A DNA stretch of 41,868 nucleotides, taken from assembly GCF_000513275.1 (NCBI RefSeq), contig NZ_CBVJ010000140.1, positions 1-41,868 on the forward strand, in the 5' to 3' direction. A program made the translations under genes and the position numbers. Every line of letters starts with the position of its first letter. Positions within the stretch are counted from its first letter, which is position 1. The DNA comes from Paenibacillus gorillae (lineage in GTDB: Bacteria > Bacillota > Bacilli > Paenibacillales > Paenibacillaceae). The notes beneath the pieces were generated by a model. It was not told the DNA's origin. It saw nothing but the letters and a program-made list of their open reading frames with translations, and did not search any database. Positions 1 to 8,376 of this stretch are shown here, piece after piece.

Positions 1-62
1 AATAGTCCGGTACTAATTTTGCGTTCATACATCATCCTACTCCCCGGGAGGGTCATTGCGGC

Positions 63-1667
63 ATGCTGGATCTCATATTGAAAAACGGAAAAATCGTCGA
101 CGGCAGCGGAAACCCTTGGTTTGCTGGCGACATTGGCGTAAAAGACGGCATCATTGCCGCTATAGGCAGCGTAGATCAAGAGGCTCGCGAAATCATTGAT
201 GTCGGGAGGCAAATCATTTCCCCCGGCTTCATTGACGGGCACTGCCACTCCGATCTGATGATCATCGACCATCCCTATAGCGAGATCAAGCTTCAACAAG
301 GGGTAACGGCAGAGGTCGTCGGCAATTGCGGCCTAGCCCCTGCCCCATTCGTTCGAAGCCGGGCAGAGCTGCTTCAAACCTATGTTCAGCCTGTGCTTGG
401 CAGCACAAATTGGGAATGGCCTTGGGAGACGGTAGGGCAATACATGGAACATGTTGCCCGCTCCAATCCCTCCGAGCATATCGCAACCTATGTAGCCCAT
501 GGCGCGCTGCGAATTGCTGTGATGGGATTCGAGAATCGTCCCGCTGCTAAACCTGAGATCGAGCGAATGAAAGAGCTGCTGGAGGAAGGGCTTCAGGCAG
601 GCGCGATCGGCTTATCTATCGGACTGCTGTATGCACCCGGCAGCTATACCTCCCGCGAGGAGCTGGCGGAGCTGTGCAGCGTGCTTCCTAAATATGACGG
701 ACTGCTCTCCACCCACATCCGGGGCGAAGGCAATAATCTGCTGCCTTCTGTACAAGAAGTGATCTGGATTGCGGAGAAGGCCGGCATTTCGCTGCATATC
801 AGTCACCTGAAAGCTGCTGGCAAAGCAAATTGGGGTAAAGCGCTGGATGCGCTTGAGCTTGTTGAGGATGCAAGGGCGCGCGGCATGGATGTAACGGTTG
901 ATGTCTATCCCTATTCGGCAGGCTCCACGACGCTAACGACCGTCCTTCCTCCATGGGTACTGGAGGGCGGAATAGAGCGGACGCTTGCAGCATTCCGCGA
1001 CAAGCAGCTCCGCTCCCGTATCAAGGAGGAGCTTGGCCGCGAGCAGGACAGCTGGGATAATCTTGTCTGCTCCACCGGCTGGCAAAGCATCATCATCGCT
1101 TCCGTTCAAGGCGATGCCAACCGGCATCTGGAGGGCCGTTCCATTGCCGAAGCTGCCGAGCTCCGGGGCCAGCATCCCGTCGATTGCATGATGGACCTGC
1201 TGCTGGAGGAGGACGGACAGATCGCGATTGTCTATTTCCACATGTCAGATGATGATGTGAAGCAGGTAATCGGCTACGAAAAGTCGCTGATTGCCTCCGA
1301 CAGCTTGAACTGCGAGACCGGCAAGCCGCATCCGCGGACGTATGGCACATTCCCCCGTGTCTTTGCCAAATACGTCCGTCAAGATAAGGTGCTATCGTTG
1401 GAGCAGGCGGTTCGCAAGCTGACCTCCTTCCCCGTGCAGCGCTTCAAGCTGGGTAAAAGAGGGCTGCTCGTGCCGGGTTATGCTGCCGACTTGACCGTAT
1501 TCAATCTCGATACGATCCAGGATACGGCAACCTTCGAGCAGCCTCGCCAATACCCAACGGGCATTAGCCATGTTATCGTCGGCGGCCAGCTGACATTGCA
1601 GCACGGCACGCATACGCATAAGCGTGAAGGCCAGTTGATTCGCGCGCACCGCTGCTGTTCGATTTAA
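63..1667 (+). CDS. N-acyl-D-amino-acid deacylase (D-aminoacylase, amidohydrolase superfamily)
   Basis: This enzyme is predicted to remove the acyl group from N-acyl-D-amino acids, or from a related D-configured or modified amino acid, in the cytoplasm. The 534-residue protein has the family layout: an N-terminal beta-sandwich strand set, an HxH metal motif in FIDGHCHSD (about residues 57-64), the GNCG motif carrying the D-aminoacylase cysteine (about C89), histidine ligands in STHIRGEG and HISHLK, and a late SDSLNCETGKPHPR active-site segment. The length is normal for the family. The ATG follows a GGGAGGG site at 47-53. RidA lies 36 bases downstream on the same strand, which fits an amino-acid catabolic operon in which RidA clears reactive enamine/imine products. 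The exact substrate cannot be read from the sequence. Confidence 0.9.
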   Translation: MLDLILKNGKIVDGSGNPWFAGDIGVKDGIIAAIGSVDQEAREIIDVGRQIISPGFIDGHCHSDLMIIDHPYSEIKLQQGVTAEVVGNCGLAPAPFVRSRAELLQTYVQPVLGSTNWEWPWETVGQYMEHVARSNPSEHIATYVAHGALRIAVMGFENRPAAKPEIERMKELLEEGLQAGAIGLSIGLLYAPGSYTSREELAELCSVLPKYDGLLSTHIRGEGNNLLPSVQEVIWIAEKAGISLHISHLKAAGKANWGKALDALELVEDARARGMDVTVDVYPYSAGSTTLTTVLPPWVLEGGIERTLAAFRDKQLRSRIKEELGREQDSWDNLVCSTGWQSIIIASVQGDANRHLEGRSIAEAAELRGQHPVDCMMDLLLEEDGQIAIVYFHMSDDDVKQVIGYEKSLIASDSLNCETGKPHPRTYGTFPRVFAKYVRQDKVLSLEQAVRKLTSFPVQRFKLGKRGLLVPGYAADLTVFNLDTIQDTATFEQPRQYPTGISHVIVGGQLTLQHGTHTHKREGQLIRAHRCCSI

Positions 1668-1703
1668 AAGATTTAACCCCATTATGAGGAGGAATTTATT
1701 CAT

Positions 1704-2168
1704 ATGTCCAAAATCGATCAACGTCTAGCTGAGCTTGGTATCGTTCTACCAGAAGTAACCGCCCCTAAATTTTCTTACATTCCGGTGAACCAGACTGGCA
1801 ATCTCATTTATACATCCGGCTTCGACTGCCGTATTGACGGCGTACTTATCTATGAAGGCAAAGTTGGCTCTGATCTGACGATTGAGCAAGGACAAGAAGC
1901 TGCCCGCCAAGTTGTAATCAACCTGCTGGCTGCTATGAAAGCACATTTGGGCGATCTCGACCGAGTCGTTAAAATCGTTAAAATTCTTGCCTTCGTCAAC
2001 AGCGCTCCCGGCTTTGGCGATCAGCCGTACGTCATCAATGGCGCTTCTGATCTGTTGATTTCTGTATTCGGAGAAAATGGCCGCCATGCGCGTTCCGCAA
2101 TTGGCACAAGCGATTTGCCTTTCCATACGCCAGTGGAAATTGAACTGATTGCCGAAATTCGCGACTAG
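1704..2168 (+). CDS. RidA family (YjgF/YER057c/UK114) protein
   Basis: This is a 154-residue RidA-type protein. Such proteins are small trimeric cytoplasmic deaminases that hydrolyse reactive enamine/imine intermediates from amino-acid metabolism. The C-terminal signature RSAIGTSDLPFHTPVEIELIAEI is typical, as are NLIYTSGFD near the start and the NLLAAMKAHLGDLDRVVKIVKI helix. An ATG follows GAGGAGG at 1686-1692. It is probably co-transcribed with the upstream deacylase and ends at the terminator at 2199-2281. The family has catalytic and non-catalytic subgroups, and I cannot assign one. Confidence 0.9.
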   Translation: MSKIDQRLAELGIVLPEVTAPKFSYIPVNQTGNLIYTSGFDCRIDGVLIYEGKVGSDLTIEQGQEAARQVVINLLAAMKAHLGDLDRVVKIVKILAFVNSAPGFGDQPYVINGASDLLISVFGENGRHARSAIGTSDLPFHTPVEIELIAEIRD

Positions 2169-2198
2169 ATGATGATGGCTAGGCTTGGTGCATAAATA

Positions 2199-2281
2199 AA
2201 AGGCTGAAGCTCAGCGCGGTGCAATGGACATTCGAACTCAATCGATATGTTCATTCACGCTGAAGCTCCAGCCTTTTTTTT
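2199..2281 (+). terminator. Rho-independent terminator of the deacylase-ridA operon
   Basis: Arms AGGCTGAAGCTCAGCG (from 2201) and CGCTGAAGCTCCAGCCT (from 2258) pair with two small bulges around a loop of about 40 bases. A run of eight T follows on the plus strand. It sits just after the RidA stop codon. Confidence 0.75.
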
Positions 2282-2287
2282 GTTGAA

Positions 2288-2794
2288 TCAGCTTTCTTTC
2301 ACTTTCGTCTTTTGCTCTGGAATACTTTGCTTTTTCTCCTCAGCCCGGCGCTGCTTGCGCAGCTCGTCGAGCAATTGATCCGCCGATTTGCCTTCTGTGC
2401 TGATGCCATGTTCAGCGGCGACGCGCTTCAAGTGCTCCAGCCGCTTCGCTTGATGCTCAGCTTTGAAAGCTTCCCATTTATCCTTGTCTTTCACCTTTGC
2501 GGCTTTCAGCTCATTCTTTAACTGATCCGCAGTCTTGCCCTCTGTGCTGATGCCAAAATATTTCGCCATATAGCGCAGCTTGGCCAGGCGATGTTCTTCT
2601 ATTTGAGCAGCCGATGGTGGGTTGCCATGATGGTGATCATGGTCAGACTTCCAGCCCTCCTGTGAGCCGGAACGGGACTGCGAGTCAGCCCCCTTCTCCG
2701 CCGATTGCTGATCTTCCGGCTGTGCCGCATACGCCGGAGCGGCTGCTAATAATAGTGCAATGGTTAGCAGCGCGACATACGATTTTGCTCTCAT
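2288..2794 (-). CDS. Secreted protein with two GISTEGK-ADQL repeats, function unknown
   Basis: This 168-residue protein has a clear signal peptide (basic start, hydrophobic segment about residues 7-22, AYAA cleavage site). A charged Gln/Ser/His-rich linker follows, then two copies of a roughly 40-residue helical repeat. The repeats centre on AKYFGISTEGKTADQL and AAEHGISTEGKSADQL, each followed by a Lys/Arg-rich helix. Such repeats occur in small secreted or spore-associated Bacillales proteins of unknown role, and I assign no function. It stands alone between convergent ridA and the CobW-type gene. Confidence 0.75.
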   Translation of the reverse strand: MRAKSYVALLTIALLLAAAPAYAAQPEDQQSAEKGADSQSRSGSQEGWKSDHDHHHGNPPSAAQIEEHRLAKLRYMAKYFGISTEGKTADQLKNELKAAKVKDKDKWEAFKAEHQAKRLEHLKRVAAEHGISTEGKSADQLLDELRKQRRAEEKKQSIPEQKTKVKES

Positions 2795-2907
2795 CCTGTT
2801 GCCACAACCCTTCTATTCATTCATGATGCGTTGCAGGAGCATGCGTGCGTAGCGCTCCTCTTGGATTATTTTTCCCAACGTTCATGATGAATAGACGTGA
2901 GGGTCTT

Positions 2908-3999
2908 TTAAACGTTCCGCTCCAGCTGCTCCAGCTCCGCCAACAGGCTCTCCTTCGAGAAATGCTCGCCTATGAACACCGCTACATCATTCACATCGCC
3001 CTGCGGGGTAATGCGCATGAAGTCTGTCTCCTTATAGGCATATTGGAAAAGAAACCGGCTAGCCGTATCCGAAAAGGTCACGATGCCTTTCGCCCGATAT
3101 ATATTGTCCGGCAGCCGCTTCAGCAGCGCCTCGAACGCTTCGCTGTCGATTGCCCCATTCAAATAATGCGTCAATACCATTACATGATCATGCGTGTGGT
3201 GATGATGGTTGCGTTGGTCATGGGCATGGTCATACTTATGTTCATGCTCGTGTTCGGCCTTATCGAATGATGCTTCGGCACACTCATGGTCCCGATTGGG
3301 ATCACAGCCGCACGACGCAGCGGATTCTCGCTGCTGACCGGCTGTTGTGACGGTTGGAAGCGCGGATGATGCTGCACTTTGTTTGGATGAGGCCAGCCAC
3401 TCCCAATCGTCAACAAAGCAGCGAATCGTCGCCATGACCGGCGCATGCTCATTCAGCTCGCGCAGTAATTGCTGGGCTTCGACAAGCTCCTCTGGCTCAA
3501 GCCTATCCACTTTGTTCAGCAGCAATCTGGTTGCACAGCGGATCTGCTCCTGCATGAGCTTGTAGGTTCTTCCTTTGCCGCTCCTTCTGCGCTGCAGAAG
3601 CTCCGGACCGTCAACGACGGTAATGACGGATTGCAGCTCGATTCGGCAATACATCGCGGCTTCGGTCACGCCATCCAATATTTCAATCGGATTCGCAGCA
3701 CCGGTCGATTCGATGACAATTAGATCCGGCTGATGCTCGTCCACAAGCGACTTGATTTCCATGCTCAAATCGCCGCGAATTGTGCAGCAGATGCAGCCGC
3801 TTAACATTTCCGACATCGGCACTTCGTCATCCACTAATTGTCCGTCTAGATTAATATCACCCAGCTCATTCATAATGACAGCGGGCTTAAGCCCTTGTCC
3901 TTTATAATATTCAAGCAGATTGGTCAACAGCGTCGTCTTCCCGCTTCCAAGGAAACCGGAGAGGAGATGCACCGGAATTAAAGCTTTATTTTCAGCCAT
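2908..3999 (-). CDS. CobW-family GTP-dependent metallochaperone (YciC/ZagA/ZigA-like)
   Basis: This G3E-family P-loop GTPase is thought to deliver zinc or another metal to client enzymes under metal starvation. Walker A is GFLGSGKTT (residues 15-23). The CICC metal motif is at C69/C71/C72. ESTGAANP and LNKVD supply switch and base-recognition elements. A histidine-rich segment (about residues 245-275) precedes a C-terminal CobW_C domain, including YRAKGIVTF. The 363-residue length is typical. A perfect 7-1-7 palindrome matching the Bacillus Zur box lies 58-72 bases upstream of the start codon, so zinc-starvation induction is likely. Metal identity is inferred from that site. Confidence 0.9.
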   Translation of the reverse strand: MAENKALIPVHLLSGFLGSGKTTLLTNLLEYYKGQGLKPAVIMNELGDINLDGQLVDDEVPMSEMLSGCICCTIRGDLSMEIKSLVDEHQPDLIVIESTGAANPIEILDGVTEAAMYCRIELQSVITVVDGPELLQRRRSGKGRTYKLMQEQIRCATRLLLNKVDRLEPEELVEAQQLLRELNEHAPVMATIRCFVDDWEWLASSKQSAASSALPTVTTAGQQRESAASCGCDPNRDHECAEASFDKAEHEHEHKYDHAHDQRNHHHHTHDHVMVLTHYLNGAIDSEAFEALLKRLPDNIYRAKGIVTFSDTASRFLFQYAYKETDFMRITPQGDVNDVAVFIGEHFSKESLLAELEQLERNV

Positions 4000-4056
4000 C
4001 GCATATACCTTCTTTACTTATGTAATCGCGTTTGTCATTTCGCTAGCCCCATTATA

Positions 4057-4071
4057 TCGTAACTGTTACGA
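4057..4071 (-). promoter_or_regulatory. Zur-box-like operator upstream of the CobW-family gene
   Basis: TCGTAACTGTTACGA is a perfect 7-1-7 inverted repeat. It agrees with the Bacillus Zur core TCGTAATNATTACGA at all but the central few positions. It lies directly upstream of a metallochaperone gene of a family that Zur controls in B. subtilis (yciC). Fur and PerR boxes have a different core (TGATAAT-type), so Zur is the better guess. Confidence 0.75.
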
Positions 4072-4156
4072 CTGGGACAACGGGAGGGCGGATTCGATAT
4101 TGAAATCAACGTCAAGATCAAGACTGCGAGAAAGACCGAGACTCAGGGCGCGATCA

Positions 4157-4185
4157 AACCCCCAAGACTGCGGGTCTTGGGGGTT
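4157..4185 (-). terminator. Strong hairpin, possible terminator of the YjcZ-like gene
   Basis: AACCCCCAAGAC and GTCTTGGGGGTT form a perfect 12-bp stem with a 5-base loop. It lies 64 bases beyond the stop of the minus-strand YjcZ-like gene. The U-run is poor on both strands (GGGTTT only), so it may be an attenuating or stabilising hairpin rather than a true terminator. Confidence 0.45.
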
Positions 4186-4248
4186 CGTCGTCATCTATAA
4201 TTAGATTTTGGCGGCCACGCCGTTTCTCTTTCGCTAATCAGCTTTAGA

Positions 4249-4380
4249 CTAGCACCAGAAGGAACGGCTGATAATGACCAGAAGAATAAAGAGGACCAGA
4301 ATGACTCCAACGCTTGTAAAAGCGCCGCCCACAACCGGTCCGCCGCAGCCAACGCCGGCGTTACCTACTCCATAGCTCAT
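4249..4380 (-). CDS. YjcZ family small sporulation membrane protein
   Basis: This 43-residue peptide starts MSYGVGNAGVGCGG and ends with one hydrophobic membrane segment (VGVILVLFILLVIISRSFW). That is the arrangement of Bacillales YjcZ-type sporulation peptides. The start is fixed by AAAGGAG (minus strand, 4389-4395) nine bases before ATG at 4380. A longer in-frame extension upstream would swallow this site and encodes unrelated residues, so I exclude it. The peptide is probably expressed during sporulation and membrane-located, by family analogy only. Confidence 0.8.
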   Translation of the reverse strand: MSYGVGNAGVGCGGPVVGGAFTSVGVILVLFILLVIISRSFWC

Positions 4381-4639
4381 TTGTTCATCTCCTTTAAATA
4401 GAAAGATAAGGAAGGAAAAGCTTGAACTTGCTTGCACCCTGGCTCTCCGCCGCCGCGAGCGGCGTTGCTGTGGTATCTGTACGGCAGCATCTTGCTTGGG
4501 TACATTTGTATCCTATGTAGAAAAACCTAATGCGTATAGGCATTAAGCAAATATGTGCGTTTGCTCATTTTTGCCGGGATGATGCACATTTTGAGGGAAA
4601 CTCTGCTGCTGCTCAGCTGTTGGAGGAATTGATTGCCCG

Positions 4640-4840
4640 GTGCGCAGGTCAAAATGCAAAAGTGCATTTTAATTGGGCAAAAATGCCGATTTCCCGCCTC
4701 AAAATGCAAAAGTACATTTGAATCCATTGAATTCGCTTGAAATTGGTCGATATAGCTGTTTCAAACTGCATATTTACATTTTGATCGACATTTCGGGGGT
4801 TTTGAGTGAATATAAAATGCACTTTTGCATTTTGTTTGCT
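4640..4840. repeat. Intergenic array of four 8-4-8 palindromes (copy 1)
   Basis: This lies in the 536-base gene-free stretch 4438-4973. Four 20-base units start at 4651, 4701, 4763 and 4814. The best copies read AAAATGCA-AAAG-TGCATTTT and AAAATGCA-CTTT-TGCATTTT. Unit spacings are 50, 62 and 51. A second array with nearly the same spacings (51, 62, 51) lies at 20453-20660. A half-unit (TGCACATTTTGA) occurs near 4583. I see no credible gene in this stretch. Confidence 0.8.
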
Positions 4841-4973
4841 CATTTATACTGTAATCCTATACAGATATAAATGGTCTTTTCCAAAATCGAACATTATTTT
4901 CGAAACCTTTGAACTATTTTCATAGTAATAAGGAGCGTTACTGGAAAATACATCTTAAGGGGGAAACAGAGAA

Positions 4974-5492
4974 ATGAAAAAAATTGTGATTTCGGCATTG
5001 ATGCTAAGCTTGCTGTTGGCAGGGTGTGGCAACGGGGATAAGAAAGAGGCTGCTGCTAATGATTCAGCACCCGCTAACGTAACAACGCCGGCAGAAGGTG
5101 CAAACGATAAAAAAGAGGCCGAGAATGAAAATTTGAAGGTGAAAAAGAAATCGAAGGAGAGCGCCATTGCGCTTGAATTTCTGAAAGTCTATTACAATGG
5201 AACAAAAGAAGAGAAGGATAAGGCAGTGAAGGAATATGTGCAAGAAGATATGCAGCTGTTATTTAATATGGGCGGGATGGAGAACGAAGCTGAGTTCCTG
5301 AAACCTAAAGTCGTTAGTACGATTGAGGTTGAAGGTGAAGAAGGAAATCATTCGGCCACTCTTATCCAAAGCGATAAAAAAGAAGAACGGATCGTCATGA
5401 TGCAGGGAGATAAAGTGATGGCTATATTCGCTCCCGGTACGGATGGCGAGGAAAATGAATTTTTTGATGGCATAAGAGAGCAGTTCAACTAG
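4974..5492 (+). CDS. Lipoprotein of unknown function
   Basis: This 172-residue protein has a lipobox LLAGC with the lipidated cysteine at about residue 18. A Glu/Lys/Ala-rich linker (residues 20-58) follows, then a folded domain of about 110 residues that resembles small DUF4878/NTF2-like lipoprotein domains (ESAIALEFLKVYYNGTKEEKDKAVKEYV). It should be anchored on the outer face of the membrane. AAGGGGG at 4958-4964 precedes the ATG. It is monocistronic and ends at the hairpin at 5498-5531. The domain resemblance is weak. Confidence 0.75.
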   Translation: MKKIVISALMLSLLLAGCGNGDKKEAAANDSAPANVTTPAEGANDKKEAENENLKVKKKSKESAIALEFLKVYYNGTKEEKDKAVKEYVQEDMQLLFNMGGMENEAEFLKPKVVSTIEVEGEEGNHSATLIQSDKKEERIVMMQGDKVMAIFAPGTDGEENEFFDGIREQFN

Positions 5493-5497
5493 TAACT

Positions 5498-5531
5498 AGA
5501 GCCCGCCTGCTGCAAAGCAGACGGGCTTTAC
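5498..5531. terminator. Bidirectional terminator between lipoprotein and endolysin genes
   Basis: AGCCCG-c-CTGCT / AGCAG-a-CGGGCT stem with a GCAA loop. It sits between convergent stop codons at 5492 and 5533. Short T-rich flanks lie on both sides (GGGCTTTA on the plus strand). Confidence 0.65.
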
Positions 5532-5532
5532 T

Positions 5533-6240
5533 CTAGCACTTTAACTCGACGCGCTTATTTTTGGCATCCCACTTTACTCCTGCACCAAGCGCTTCTGCTA
5601 CTGTTCGAACAGGCACGTAAGTAACGCCTGCTTTCGTGTCGTATAAGCCGTCAATCAGCTTCTTATCATTCATGTAAACTTCGATTTTCTCCATCATCAT
5701 GTCCCCCCGTTCTTGTTTCGGTTCGCTCTCCTGCACGTTTTGAGTTGACTTGGAGCTTACCGCTGCTTTAAAAGCCTCCCAGCCAGTCCATTTACCGTTA
5801 TCGTACATGAGACGAGGACATATCTTGCCGCTCCAATCATAATGCCGGCGCAGTCGGTCGACACCCCATCCCCGCTCCCGCAACATCGAGGCTACGAGTG
5901 AGGCTGCGTTATCGAGTGTTTTGGCATAATCCCCGCTTTCACAAATTTCAATGCCGATAGACGTCCGATTGCCGGACTTGGCACCGCTGCCGTCGCCGCT
6001 ATGCCAGGCATTTTCGGATAGCGGCAAGCATTCGATTGCCTCCCTTTCGTCGATAACAATATGGTAGGAAGCCGTACGATTATTGGACGGATTCGTCAGC
6101 CAATTGCGCTCGTTGCGGGCGGTGCTGGATGGATTTCCAGTGTTGTGAATGGTAATGGTTGTGGCAAGCATGGGAAGCGCAGGACGGCGGTTGCAAGGGG
6201 TGTTGGGAGGGATATGATCAATGAGATAATTACAAGACAT
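5533..6240 (-). CDS. N-acetylmuramoyl-L-alanine amidase (phage-type endolysin)
   Basis: This 235-residue cell-wall hydrolase is expected to cleave the MurNAc-L-alanine bond. The N-terminal Amidase_2/PGRP domain (about residues 1-150) shows the zinc histidine in TITIHNTG (H32), AWHSGDGSG, the family motif SIGIEICESGDY, and RHYDWSGKICPR with the last ligands. After a Lys/Glu linker, the C-terminal 50 residues (YMNDKKLIDGLYDTKAGVTYVPVRTVAEALG) match a copper-amine-oxidase-N-type stalk domain, probably a wall-binding module. No signal peptide is visible, so export would depend on the holin. It overlaps the holin gene by 11 bases and is the last gene of the tail locus. Confidence 0.9.
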   Translation of the reverse strand: MSCNYLIDHIPPNTPCNRRPALPMLATTITIHNTGNPSSTARNERNWLTNPSNNRTASYHIVIDEREAIECLPLSENAWHSGDGSGAKSGNRTSIGIEICESGDYAKTLDNAASLVASMLRERGWGVDRLRRHYDWSGKICPRLMYDNGKWTGWEAFKAAVSSKSTQNVQESEPKQERGDMMMEKIEVYMNDKKLIDGLYDTKAGVTYVPVRTVAEALGAGVKWDAKNKRVELKC

Positions 6241-6644
6241 CCTTGTTATTCCCCTTTCCTTTCAGCACTTCAATAATATATTTCAGTTTTTCGGGAAGAG
6301 GCACACCGGCGCGTCCCAGATTTTCAGTGAAAGAGATCAACTCATTGGCGATATAAAAATAAACGGTGGCCATCATCGTCATATTGTCCGTCTCAAGAAG
6401 AACATCGATTCGATGAGCCAGTAAAACGACTAGCAGCATGAGGCCATTTTTTCGCGAGGCCGACAGCGCCAACAGCGCTGTTAAGACCGCGGCCTTCTTT
6501 TATAGAAGCGTAAAGCCCTGTAATAATATCGACGGAGATCGCGATCAGCAAAAACGTAAGCGATTCATGCCAGCTGCCGTAAGCAAACGACAAAAAAGCG
6601 CCAGCAATGCCGGCGCTTGAATTGAATAAAATTTGAAAGTTCAA
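6230..6644 (-). pseudogene. Phage holin (holin_4/TcdE-type), frame broken in an A6 run
   Basis: Two overlapping reading frames together make one holin of about 137 residues. The first (start TTG at 6644, AGGGGGG site at 6653-6659) gives membrane segments up to LNSAVGAVGLAKK. The second continues with GLMLLVVLLAHRIDVLLETDN to KLKYIIEVLKGKG. The join lies at six A (minus strand; T6 at 6447-6452 on the plus strand). Removing one A restores a full-length family member. Possible causes are a real inactivating slip, phase variation, +1 frameshifting or a sequencing error. Without a holin, release of the tail particle would be impaired. Confidence 0.8.
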
Positions 6645-6674
6645 ATTAATAATCCCCCCTTCACAAAAAAGAAC

Positions 6675-8345
6675 TTAATCATTAAGTTTAATACCAGAGG
6701 CATGAATACATGCAATAGACCAAATACTTGATGTATTAAAAGAGTTCACTGTAACAACCCCCGTTTGTAGATTTATCATTGGATACGAAATTCCAGGCAC
6801 AGCCCATGAACTGAGCTCCACTCCATCCGATACCCTAAACTTTTTCATATATCCTGGGGATGTAAAAATAATAAGACTCCCCTCTATGTCTCTGATTGCG
6901 GGATTATCGAAGTAAGATGAACTCCAGACAATATGTGCAGTTAAGCCTGTAACCTTATATAAAGCACCTTTAATAAAAAAACTGTCATAGGATAACGTAG
7001 TCAAATTAAAAATTCCATTACTAGGAAACTGGCCTACTACAGTATATACAAGACCTGTTGGAGTAATTATATAAACCTTACCACTAGTAAAACCATCTGT
7101 TGCTGTGAAATAACTTTGTCCAGATACAGGATCCGTACTAAGAGTAAATGAATTTCCACTTATTCCTTCTACAGGGGCCGACCTCCAAATCAGGTCAAAA
7201 TTCTCGTTGAACTTTGCAAATACTCTTTGCCCCCCATATGAGCCAAAAACATACAAATAATTACCATCTGTAGACATAGTTTGAACATACATATCTAATT
7301 GCTTATAAAGCACTCTACTATTTTCCCTGTATTGAGATGCCATATCCGATTCAACAAAGAACATAGAGTCACGTATAACACAAATATTTGTAGCAATGTT
7401 ATTAGGTAGTCCTACTGTCGTCAGTATACCGTCCGGATTAAAAATACCTAATCTATACTCAGAAATACAATACACGTAGCCATTGGAGGTTACCCCAGAA
7501 CTTGCGCCCCTACTAGTTGTACTAGTACCATGGAACATCTTTATAAAAGGAGCTCTACCTGTTTTGCTGATTGGTACAGTATCCCCTGTTCCATATTTAC
7601 CCAAAGCAGTCAAGTGGCTTTTAGGCACCCTAATTTCTGCATCATAATATCCAGTATTAAGATAGACAGCCATATCGCCATCTCCCCATAACGCACTTTG
7701 CTGTTTTGGAGGTTGTATTCCAGTCCTGACGGGAATAGTCCCTGTGACTCCAGCGATTGTTGTCCCAGCTAATACATTAGCTGCTGGTACGGTAACCTTA
7801 TTAACCTTACCCTGACCATTGTGATATCCTTCTGGAATCAACACCACATTACTACCGCTCGGAGAAAGGGTAAGCGCGCCTTGATTAATCATAGTGCCAC
7901 TATGGTCACCTTGGTTGTTACTAAAAGTTTGTCCTGCCAGCACATTATTGGGTTGTGCCGTTCCCGAACCTCCCTCACCCTGTAATATAAAATTTGAACC
8001 GTTATAACGTAATGTATAAATGCTGCCTGCTTTTAAATTCCCTGCAGCAAGGTCACTACCATTTCCTTTTTTTATAGACTTCACCCCAAGCCCATTTACA
8101 TTAATTGTTGCAGGACCAGTATTATCCACGTTAATTTTTACAATAGCAGCCATTCCCTCAATCAAATCCGGGGAAGCAGGTTCCAACGAAACTCCATAAG
8201 CATTACCCGAATTTACTGTAGTGCCATAACCAGCGTTTCTTAAAATATGACGATCTAGTACAGCCCAGTTATTATTGAAAATTTCTTTTGTCACCACATC
8301 AGATGATTCGAACATTTTAACACCACTAGGTAAATTTAGTGTCAT
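6675..8345 (-). CDS. Tail fibre / receptor-binding protein with beta-propeller-like C-terminus
   Basis: This protein of about 556 residues is probably the distal receptor-binding fibre. The N-terminus (SGVKMFESSDVVTKEIFNNNW) is a common attachment segment. A collar-like stretch follows (about 60-140), then one copy of the fibre repeat VLAGQTFSNNQGDHSGTM...IPEGYHNGQGKVNKVTV...VLAGTTIAGVTGTIP. The remaining 340 residues form short repeating strands (SNGYVYCISEYRLGIFNPDG, NYLYVFGSYGG), as in beta-propeller fibre tips. The start is the ATG at 8345 because GAAGGGA (8355-8361) precedes it by nine bases. An upstream in-frame TTG has no such site. This gene is visibly more AT-rich than the sheath and baseplate genes. 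Confidence 0.8.
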   Translation of the reverse strand: MTLNLPSGVKMFESSDVVTKEIFNNNWAVLDRHILRNAGYGTTVNSGNAYGVSLEPASPDLIEGMAAIVKINVDNTGPATINVNGLGVKSIKKGNGSDLAAGNLKAGSIYTLRYNGSNFILQGEGGSGTAQPNNVLAGQTFSNNQGDHSGTMINQGALTLSPSGSNVVLIPEGYHNGQGKVNKVTVPAANVLAGTTIAGVTGTIPVRTGIQPPKQQSALWGDGDMAVYLNTGYYDAEIRVPKSHLTALGKYGTGDTVPISKTGRAPFIKMFHGTSTTSRGASSGVTSNGYVYCISEYRLGIFNPDGILTTVGLPNNIATNICVIRDSMFFVESDMASQYRENSRVLYKQLDMYVQTMSTDGNYLYVFGSYGGQRVFAKFNENFDLIWRSAPVEGISGNSFTLSTDPVSGQSYFTATDGFTSGKVYIITPTGLVYTVVGQFPSNGIFNLTTLSYDSFFIKGALYKVTGLTAHIVWSSSYFDNPAIRDIEGSLIIFTSPGYMKKFRVSDGVELSSWAVPGISYPMINLQTGVVTVNSFNTSSIWSIACIHASGIKLND

Positions 8346-8376
8346 ATAAATACATCCCTTCAATTTATTTCAAATA

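Noticed and set aside
4640..4840. CRISPR-like array from regularly spaced units
   Set aside because: Units are imperfect, occur in both orientations, spacings alternate (50/62/51), and no cas genes are present.
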